The notes under the pieces were generated by a model. It was not told the DNA's origin. It saw only the letters and a list, made by a program, of their open reading frames with translations, and searched no databases. Below, one piece after another: positions 8,284 to 15,647 of a stretch of 64,000 nt of DNA. Source of the DNA: Flavobacterium sp. (GTDB lineage: Bacteria > Bacteroidota > Bacteroidia > Flavobacteriales > Flavobacteriaceae); the NCBI RefSeq assembly GCF_024642105.1, contig NZ_JAHEBT010000052.1, positions 372,001-436,000 on the forward strand, in the 5' to 3' direction. Position 1 is the stretch's first letter. Each line of letters starts with the position of its first letter. The position numbers and the translations under genes are program-made.

Positions 8284-10407
8284 TTAAAACATCTTTTTAA
8301 ACCCTTCACTTTGTACTTTCCAAGTACCATCTTTTGGGAATCCAGGATTGACCTCTGTACTTCCATCCCATCCAGCACACATCATAGCAACAGCTGCTAA
8401 CACTCCTCCATTTCCTGGCAAATACAAGCGAAGTCGTTCATCTTGAAAATTATGCCCATTTTTTAAATAGGTATTGGTTCTAACATTCATAAACAAAGCA
8501 TCCACAGCTTTTTCTGGAAGCTGTAAACGTGCCGCACACATAGCAGTCATTGGAAAATCCCATCCCCATGTTTTTTCCCAAGACCAATTGTCCCAAATCA
8601 AATTAAATGTATTTTTCATTATGGATTTATCCAAAAGGCTTGTCTCTGGAAGCATTCCAAAGGTCCCTAACACCGAAGGATGATCTGTCTTAAATTCGGG
8701 ATTTGTATAGGAATCTGTAGCACTTTCTGTGGCAAGATATACTTGATTCTTCACAGGAAGAGGGGCTAATTTTATAGCTACTTCTTTCCATCGTTCTGGA
8801 ACAGATTCATTCAATCTTTTCTTCCAATTAATGGCAGTATTTAATGCCCAATTCCAATACGCCAACTCATACGTTGGGTTAAACGTTTCCATTGCCTTAA
8901 AACGTTCTTGTGCAGGAATAACTCCGGGTCCCAAATTATAAACTTTCTTTTCAGGATCATATTGTGCAAACGAAGCCATAAAATCTGCCGTAGCAAAAAC
9001 ACGTTCTTTGTATTTTTCTAAAGTCAGCTGAGTAGGTAAGGAACGGTACAACAACTCCGCATAGGTAATAAAATGAGGTTGTTGCCAAATAAGAAAAGAA
9101 CCTATTGAAGATGGGCTTTCATTGCCATCAGGGTCAGTCATTTTTTGCCATCTAGCACCCTCGAATCCTTGTCTTTGGGCAATTATTTTAGCTTTATCGA
9201 AAACTTTTTGATACCACGGAAGACTTTTTTCAAGTAACTCCGGACGATTCCAGAGTGCAAAATGTACCCCGTGCCACCAATGCATTTCTAAATGGGGTTT
9301 TCCGTACCAACTGTTATAGGTCAAACCTGTTTCTTGAGGAGGTACTGTTCCAGTACACTGTAGTTTTGTTACATATTGAGAAAGGATGACTCTTCGTTCC
9401 AATTCATGGGCGCGTTTGTCTGTGCTTCCCGAAAAATCAACCGCTGCACCACTCTCCCAAAAATGTTGCCAACCTGATGTACTACTAGTTTGAATCTCCG
9501 AAAATGAAGGAACTGTTTGTTCTTTATTGGTTGTTGGGGCAAACAAACAGCTCAGTTCTATGGTGTTTGTTTTAAAAGGTTCTATTAGAAAATAATGATT
9601 GCCTTTCTTTTTTAATTGAGCATTCCCTTTCCAATTCAAACGAATAGCATAAGAGAGACTATCCATCTCATGCGTCACAAGAGCCGATGTCTTAGTTTTT
9701 TGGACAACCGTACTTATATAATCTTCAACACCTTCCCATTTCGTTCCTGTATCGTCCCAATTTCCTGTTGGATACGGAATTTTTAATCGAATTTTCAACC
9801 TCCCACTTTGAAGTAAATCAGATTGTATTTTAACCCCTATCGCGTCTTTATTTTGATGGGAAGAAGTTTTCACCTTCACTGGTATTCCTTCAAGGATGAA
9901 AGAACTTTCAATTTCACCAGTCCATAAATTTAATACCTGAGAAATCGATTTAATATCCTTAGGTTGAGCCAAGGTGCCATCTTTTTTAACCAACTCAAAT
10001 CCTAAATTACCTAATTGCAATAAATGTGGATTTTGCCTGAACCAATTGACCGCTTCTTTAACTCTTTCGGGGGTTTTCAACTGAGTCGTATACGAGATAT
10101 TTCGACCAAACTGTTTAAATTCTTTTAAGGTTTCTGAAAATTTATACTGATTCTTATTTTTATAACTATCCCAACCCCATTCTGAAGCTGTGCCTAATGG
10201 AACTCCATTCTTATAGGTATCTGGAAAAGTTTGCAATCCTGTAGCATCTACCGTAAATGCAAAAGTACCATTCCCTACCGTTAAAGAAGCTAAAGTATCT
10301 ATCTCGTGGACATGAACATTATGACGACTGACTAACGCTTTTCGGTCTATTTTAGATTGCGCTAATAGGGAAAAAGAGAATAATAAGAGTATAAAATTGT
10401 ACTTCAT
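8284..10407 (-). CDS. Secreted putative glycosidase, family not recognised
   Basis: A 707-residue protein with a clear signal peptide (ending LLAQ, residue 18). I cannot assign it to a family. The middle contains EMHWWHGVHFALWNRPELLE and repeated Trp/Tyr-rich helices (ETFNPTYELAYWNWALN, WGWDFPMTAMCAARL), which suggest an alpha/alpha-toroid catalytic domain like that of GH65 or GH95 enzymes behind an N-terminal beta-sandwich (about residues 20-290). Candidate acid residues are plentiful but I cannot pick the catalytic pair. It lies between the DUF4450 gene (11-base gap) and the PL11 lyase (27-base gap), so it probably acts on rhamnogalacturonan fragments. That role is inferred from position only. 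Confidence 0.6.
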   Translation of the reverse strand: MKYNFILLLFSFSLLAQSKIDRKALVSRHNVHVHEIDTLASLTVGNGTFAFTVDATGLQTFPDTYKNGVPLGTASEWGWDSYKNKNQYKFSETLKEFKQFGRNISYTTQLKTPERVKEAVNWFRQNPHLLQLGNLGFELVKKDGTLAQPKDIKSISQVLNLWTGEIESSFILEGIPVKVKTSSHQNKDAIGVKIQSDLLQSGRLKIRLKIPYPTGNWDDTGTKWEGVEDYISTVVQKTKTSALVTHEMDSLSYAIRLNWKGNAQLKKKGNHYFLIEPFKTNTIELSCLFAPTTNKEQTVPSFSEIQTSSTSGWQHFWESGAAVDFSGSTDKRAHELERRVILSQYVTKLQCTGTVPPQETGLTYNSWYGKPHLEMHWWHGVHFALWNRPELLEKSLPWYQKVFDKAKIIAQRQGFEGARWQKMTDPDGNESPSSIGSFLIWQQPHFITYAELLYRSLPTQLTLEKYKERVFATADFMASFAQYDPEKKVYNLGPGVIPAQERFKAMETFNPTYELAYWNWALNTAINWKKRLNESVPERWKEVAIKLAPLPVKNQVYLATESATDSYTNPEFKTDHPSVLGTFGMLPETSLLDKSIMKNTFNLIWDNWSWEKTWGWDFPMTAMCAARLQLPEKAVDALFMNVRTNTYLKNGHNFQDERLRLYLPGNGGVLAAVAMMCAGWDGSTEVNPGFPKDGTWKVQSEGFKKMF

Positions 10408-10418
10408 GATTTTAATTT

Positions 10419-13400
10419 TTATCTAGCTAAGGTAACACTCATTAATCCAATGACTACATCATTAGCAATTGTTCGTAACGTAAGACTTTTCAATTTTTTG
10501 TTTTTATTCAAGGGTAAATCTAAAATGGTAGCAGCTCCACCATCAATTGATTTCCCATTGTATTTTTCTTTTGACTCCTTTCCAGAAACGATTGTTCCTG
10601 TTTTTAAATGAACCCGCATAGGCCGTGGTATTTTCAATGCAAAAGCAAAACCATCTGTATAATAATCTTGTTCTATTGGCCACCAGGTTTCTGGATTTCG
10701 TAACACCAATTTATCGGTTGTGCCATCAGTATATTCAATAATTACAACACCATTATCAAATTGGCTTTGCATAGGATTTGTAGAACCCGCCATTAAAAAC
10801 CACGCGTGAGAAGCATTTCCTGTAAGTGGAATGGTTTTCTCTTTTGGATAATTATCCCATTGCGAAGTGAATAAAATATTGTTGGCACCTTCTATCCCTG
10901 GGGTTGAAAATAAAACACCCTGAGGAAGTGTGATTGTGTTCTTTTCTCCTGCTAATTTGCGGAAACCACCATCATCTACATCAAATGTTCGTAATGAATG
11001 TGGCCAATCGCCTATCCCTTGCCAAGGGAGTTGTAAAGTAGTAACCTGTGGTCGTGGAGACAGGTATTTATTTTTAAAGATTTGGGTAACCTTATCATTA
11101 AAATACCCTGACAAATCAACAGTTTCTAGCTTATCTTTTGTAGTAGCCTGCCAATTGTATAACGATTCAGTTACAATTTCACCATTAGAAAGTGTAATGG
11201 TTACGAGATTTGTTCCTGTCATCAGGTTGTTTTCAGGAACTACTACCTCTGTACTAAATTTACCCGAAGGAATGTCGACTGATGTAGTAAATCCGTTGAC
11301 ACGTACAACTGCTTGTACAGGACTGTTTGTATTATTCTGCAATACAAAACTATTGCTATTTTCCTCCGAATCCTTTCTTGTAATTAAACGAACCGCCTTT
11401 TCAACTTTGAAACAAATGGGCATCCACCACGATAATTTTCCTTGTTGTAATTGTAGAAATACAGTATAATTTCCAGCTGAAGCATTAACTTTAGCTGAAA
11501 ATCCCGATGATTGAGTAACAATATTCTTCAATGCGTTTTGTGGGTCATTTACTTTTAAAACAGTTGCTCCTGAAAAATTTTCGTTTATCAAACTACCATT
11601 TATATATGTTTTTTCAGCAGGCGGCAATACCGGTTTATCTCCTTGCCAAGTAATATGGATTACATATTTATCAGATGCGGTTGTGTTAATTTCGATTACT
11701 GGTTTGCCTACAGCTGAAGCTATATTTATCCAACTAACCGATTTCCCATTTATAGTAATGTTTTTTACCTGACCTTTAGCAATAGCTTGGAATTTTAAAT
11801 TAAGACTTTGAGGTAATTTAGGTTCCAATGTATACACATCTTTTGGACCACTACGTTTAAAATCAAACGAAATATCTGGTGTGGCAAAAGAAGCGTAATT
11901 CCAAGTTGAAGGCAAACCTGGGCGAATAGTAAGTCTGTTACTCAACCCATTTGGTACAATCCCAAAAAGACCTTCTACCAAAGCTCTTGAAAACATTCCT
12001 ATAGGATCGCCAAAATCTCTGTAAGCTTCATTACGTATCGCGTCATAATACGAAATTTGCACAAAATTACCAGGGCTTCCGCCAAGGTACATCGAAGCTA
12101 GCACCTCACTTTTAAATAATTTATACGCTTCGTCAGTACGACCTCCTTGCCAATTGGCAAGTGCTGTATGCATCGATTCTGCCAATACCGAATTGTTTAA
12201 TGACCACTCATAAGGCATCCATTTGGTAGTAGAAAGCGTATAATAACCATCATCATCTAAACCTTTTGCTTTTATGGGAATATGTGGTATTTCATTATCG
12301 ATGTAACGCAAACTCTGATAGGCCTGAAATGGGTTCGTCGTTTCCGAATCTAAACTGTGATAAACCGTCCATAATGCAGGTGCCGAATGCAATAAACGGT
12401 TTCCCAATGCATCTTTATATTCGGCAAAAGTCCCCTTATCTTTCATCCATAATTGAGTATTCATCGCGTTCAAAATCGTATCAGCCTCATTACGGTAAGG
12501 TGTTGGGTCTTCACCAAGAATAGTGGCTATTTGTGCCGCTTTTTTGAATGCATAATAATTATAAGCCGATGAATGTGCCACACCTCCGCCACTATATTGC
12601 AAGGCATCGCTCGCCCAAATAGCTGCATAAGCATCGTACAAACCATCTCTATCCGAATCAAAATTGCGAGTCTCCCATTCTAGATGACGCTTTACTACCG
12701 GCCAAGTTTCCTTTAAAAAAGTCATATCAGCCGTCCATTCGTAATGCCGCAATAATATATCGATATATACTAAATTCATATCGTAATGATGTGCAGTTAG
12801 TTTTTCTCCATTAGGATTTCTACTAATATAACCACTCGTAAACATTCCTACTCCAAGTTTCTCAAGACTTCGAGACAGATGATGTACCGTATCGGCAATA
12901 ACAGATCCGCTCATTGGGCTTGTTAGTTGAGATTTAGCATAGCTTTCTAAATGCATTTTGGCTCGGTCATGCCAACCCAAAGCATCTGCAGTATATGCAC
13001 CTCGCCAACCATTCAATCGCATACGCCAACCTATTGAACCGTGCATATAAGACGGTGCTTCCCAAGTAGCATCTGATGCTATCGCCAAAGTTCCACCAAG
13101 AGTATTAATATAAGGATCTGGAGTAGTGATGGTAATACGATCTGCTATTGATTTTCGAGCTATTTCTGCCTTTGCAAAAACCTGAGGTACCTCACTATAA
13201 TTAAACGCAATTTTAGTAGCTGGATTATGGATAGTAAAGTAATAATCCGTATTGGTTTTAGCATCTATTCTACCTGCTAAAGCGGGCGCACCTTCTGCAT
13301 TCGAATCATAAAATCCTTGTGGTGTGTTTAATTTAGTAGCCTCACTTATTTTTAGTGTAGCCTCTGAAGGAAAAGTTCCTACTAATACTTGTGCTTTAAG

Positions 13401-14087
13401 TTTTTTAGATTCTTGCTTTAAATCTTCTACAAAATAGCGACCGTCTTTTCCGACTTCTAATCCCGTTCCGTATTGCAAAGTAAAGCCTGTGTTTTCAATC
13501 GTATAATTATTATCCTTGCAATTTTCGGGTTTTAGGTAAAAACTTGATTCAGGATCTGGCCCCATGTCTCCATCACGACTGAACTTTTTACCCGAAGCAC
13601 CACCAAAAGCCCAGAATAATACAACGGGTGTTTTTACATCTTGCATTTTTGCTTTTATAATACAACCTTCCGCATCTGCCATTGCCAATACTTCCAGCAA
13701 CAATTTTCCAGTTCCAAGCATCGGGTCTTCTATAGTATAAAGCATCGCACCAGCTCTATATCTTGCCGTAATTGTTTTAGCTGTAGTAAGCCATTTACTA
13801 GTAGTGCCTGTACCAATACCTAATTTAAAATTACCTCCCATTCCTGGCATATACAAAGCAAATTCTGGTAAATCACCGGCCTCAACTCTAAACGCTGTAT
13901 GGGTTCCATAGAGCGCTCTATTGAATTTTCTTGTACCATTTTTCAGAAGAAAACTATCTCCATCAGGCACATAATGCATTGTACGGACATTTCCGTGCCA
14001 AAGGGCTTTTTCTTGACCAATAATTATAATTGGCAATAAAAAAAACAGACAGTTAAAAAAAAGACGAGGTATTTTATTATGTATCAT
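10419..14087 (-). CDS. Large secreted DUF4450-type protein, putative glycoside hydrolase
   Basis: The track ORF begins at 14129, but I prefer the Met at 14087: it opens a standard signal peptide (IPRLFFNCLFFLLPIIIIGQ) and keeps the usual distance to the operator. The mature protein has about 1200 residues. The N-terminal third, with NRALYGTHTAFRVEAGDLPE and LYMPGMGGNFKLGI, matches what I remember of DUF4450 proteins of Bacteroidota. The middle (about 360-760) is an alpha/alpha-barrel with TSPMSGSVIADTVHHLSRS, HHYDMNLVYIDILLRHYEW and SRDGLYDAYAAIWASDALQY. The C-terminal third is beta-rich, with probable carbohydrate-binding modules. It is first in the operon with the unclassified enzyme and PL11. 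Activity on an RG-I side chain is inferred. Confidence 0.7.
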   Translation of the reverse strand: MIHNKIPRLFFNCLFFLLPIIIIGQEKALWHGNVRTMHYVPDGDSFLLKNGTRKFNRALYGTHTAFRVEAGDLPEFALYMPGMGGNFKLGIGTGTTSKWLTTAKTITARYRAGAMLYTIEDPMLGTGKLLLEVLAMADAEGCIIKAKMQDVKTPVVLFWAFGGASGKKFSRDGDMGPDPESSFYLKPENCKDNNYTIENTGFTLQYGTGLEVGKDGRYFVEDLKQESKKLKAQVLVGTFPSEATLKISEATKLNTPQGFYDSNAEGAPALAGRIDAKTNTDYYFTIHNPATKIAFNYSEVPQVFAKAEIARKSIADRITITTPDPYINTLGGTLAIASDATWEAPSYMHGSIGWRMRLNGWRGAYTADALGWHDRAKMHLESYAKSQLTSPMSGSVIADTVHHLSRSLEKLGVGMFTSGYISRNPNGEKLTAHHYDMNLVYIDILLRHYEWTADMTFLKETWPVVKRHLEWETRNFDSDRDGLYDAYAAIWASDALQYSGGGVAHSSAYNYYAFKKAAQIATILGEDPTPYRNEADTILNAMNTQLWMKDKGTFAEYKDALGNRLLHSAPALWTVYHSLDSETTNPFQAYQSLRYIDNEIPHIPIKAKGLDDDGYYTLSTTKWMPYEWSLNNSVLAESMHTALANWQGGRTDEAYKLFKSEVLASMYLGGSPGNFVQISYYDAIRNEAYRDFGDPIGMFSRALVEGLFGIVPNGLSNRLTIRPGLPSTWNYASFATPDISFDFKRSGPKDVYTLEPKLPQSLNLKFQAIAKGQVKNITINGKSVSWINIASAVGKPVIEINTTASDKYVIHITWQGDKPVLPPAEKTYINGSLINENFSGATVLKVNDPQNALKNIVTQSSGFSAKVNASAGNYTVFLQLQQGKLSWWMPICFKVEKAVRLITRKDSEENSNSFVLQNNTNSPVQAVVRVNGFTTSVDIPSGKFSTEVVVPENNLMTGTNLVTITLSNGEIVTESLYNWQATTKDKLETVDLSGYFNDKVTQIFKNKYLSPRPQVTTLQLPWQGIGDWPHSLRTFDVDDGGFRKLAGEKNTITLPQGVLFSTPGIEGANNILFTSQWDNYPKEKTIPLTGNASHAWFLMAGSTNPMQSQFDNGVVIIEYTDGTTDKLVLRNPETWWPIEQDYYTDGFAFALKIPRPMRVHLKTGTIVSGKESKEKYNGKSIDGGAATILDLPLNKNKKLKSLTLRTIANDVVIGLMSVTLAR

Positions 14088-14152
14088 ACTTTGTTTTTCT
14101 TTGATGTGTTTTGAAAAACTGAAAGGCAATTTCTTTATTTTAAAATGATTTA

Positions 14153-14173
14153 CTGTCCTGTACCTACCTGATA
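14153..14173 (-). promoter_or_regulatory. ACAGGA direct-repeat operator of the DUF4450-PL11 operon
   Basis: On the minus strand TCAGGTAGGTACAGGACAG shows two half-sites with a 10-base period, 65 bases from the ATG at 14087. No convincing TAnnTTTG box lies at the usual 19-base distance (GAAATTGC is found there), so this promoter may be weaker or more activator-dependent. It mirrors the operator of the divergent operon. Confidence 0.6.
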
Positions 14174-14198
14174 TTAGGTAACTTTTTACCTCAACTTG

Positions 14199-14244
14199 TC
14201 AGGATGGTACAGGACAGTAATACAAACTTCAACAACTATTTTTG
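14199..14244 (+). promoter_or_regulatory. ACAGGA direct-repeat operator and promoter of the CE12-GH2 operon
   Basis: TCAGGATGGTACAGGACAG (14199-14217) is followed after exactly 19 bases by TATTTTTG (14237-14244), a full match to TAnnTTTG. The start codon is at 14276. Confidence 0.75.
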
Positions 14245-14275
14245 AATACTACGTACATCTTTATTTATTGTTTTT

Positions 14276-15634
14276 ATGACTTTAAAAAAACTATTTGTTC
14301 TTGTTTTTCTCTTTGGTTCTGCCAATATAGGTTTCTCTATGAATTGGTTTGATTCCCAAAACGATCCAACTAAAAACAACACAATCAACGGTATAAATAA
14401 GACGAAAATTCAGCAGTTTATTTTTGGCAAAAACAAAAACAAGACAGGGATTATAATTGATTCTTCTATTCAATATGACTCCAAGACAGGCTATGGATTT
14501 GACTTCAATACTGCACAAAATGTACAAATTAAGGCTAATAACTTTAGCGCTATAAAGCCAACTTATTTTTCAATTAAACTTCCTGAAGGTAATTATAGCA
14601 TTAAAGTCACCATGGGGAGTAGTGAGCAAGAATCTAATATCACTATTAAAGCGGAATCCAGACGAATACTGCTCGCCGAACTCCGAATTCCAAAAGGAAA
14701 AGAAATATCCAAAACTTTCAATGTGAATGTAAGAAACCCTAAAATCGACACTAATTCCTCTATTACTCTTAAAGAAAGAGAACTAAGTGACCTCAACTGG
14801 GACGATAAACTTTCTTTAGAATTTCTTGGAATCGTGGCTATCCATAAAATTGAAATCATCCCCATATCAAAAATAACGACCCTTTTCTTGGCTGGAGATT
14901 CTACTGTGACTGACCAAGATTTAGAACCTTGGGCGTCTTGGGGACAATGTATAACTCAGTATTTTGACACTGCTATTGTAGTAGCTAACTATGCTGTTTC
15001 TGGAGCCTCTCTGAGTTCTTTCAAATCAAGTGGCCGATTAAAAAAAATAGAAACATTAATTCAACCAGGAGATTATCTCATTATTGAATTTGGTCATAAC
15101 GACGAAAAAATAAAAGGCGAAGAAAATGGTCCATGGCGTTCTTATTCTGACTTGCTCACTGAATTTATTCAAATGGCAAAATCGAAAGGAGCAATTCCTA
15201 TTTTAGTAACTCCAACTCAACGTCGCTTTTTTAATGAAAACGGAACCTTAAAAGCCACTCACGGGGAATTTCCTGATGCCATGCGCGCAGTAGCTACAAG
15301 AAATAATGTATCACTTATTGACATTACTAAAATAACTACTGATCTCTACGAAGCATGGGGAGACCCTCTTTCTAGAAAAGCATTTGTGCAATACCCAGCC
15401 AATACTTTTCCTGGTCAAACGAATATTTTAGAAGACAATACGCACTTTAATAGTTTTGGTGCTAATGAAGTTGCACGATGTGTAATTACAGGAATTCAAA
15501 AATTACCGATTCCGTTAAAACAACACATCTTACCATCTGTTACTACTTACAACCCAAAACAACCTAATATGTTTTCAAATTGGACCCTTCCAATGAGTTC
15601 TCGATTTGAAGCAGTAAAACCAGATGGCAATTAA
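14276..15634 (+). CDS. Rhamnogalacturonan acetylesterase (CE12, SGNH hydrolase)
   Basis: A 452-residue secreted esterase with an N-terminal signal peptide (about 20 residues). A non-catalytic beta domain (about residues 40-200) resembles the extra N-terminal module of some CE12 enzymes. The SGNH catalytic domain follows, with block I LAGDSTV, block II YAVSGAS, block III FGHND and the Asp/His block DNTHFNSFG. CE12 enzymes remove acetyl groups from galacturonate in RG-I and open the chain to the PL11 lyase. It is the first gene of a plus-strand operon, 13 bases before the GH2, under an ACAGGA operator. The catalytic set is complete. Confidence 0.87.
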   Translation: MTLKKLFVLVFLFGSANIGFSMNWFDSQNDPTKNNTINGINKTKIQQFIFGKNKNKTGIIIDSSIQYDSKTGYGFDFNTAQNVQIKANNFSAIKPTYFSIKLPEGNYSIKVTMGSSEQESNITIKAESRRILLAELRIPKGKEISKTFNVNVRNPKIDTNSSITLKERELSDLNWDDKLSLEFLGIVAIHKIEIIPISKITTLFLAGDSTVTDQDLEPWASWGQCITQYFDTAIVVANYAVSGASLSSFKSSGRLKKIETLIQPGDYLIIEFGHNDEKIKGEENGPWRSYSDLLTEFIQMAKSKGAIPILVTPTQRRFFNENGTLKATHGEFPDAMRAVATRNNVSLIDITKITTDLYEAWGDPLSRKAFVQYPANTFPGQTNILEDNTHFNSFGANEVARCVITGIQKLPIPLKQHILPSVTTYNPKQPNMFSNWTLPMSSRFEAVKPDGN

Positions 15635-15647
15635 TCTATCTTGAATC

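Noticed and set aside
10930-11469. 179-residue plus-strand ORF inside the DUF4450 gene
   Set aside because: It is antisense to the continuous large gene, its composition is unlike a protein of this genome, and no neighbour or promoter supports it.
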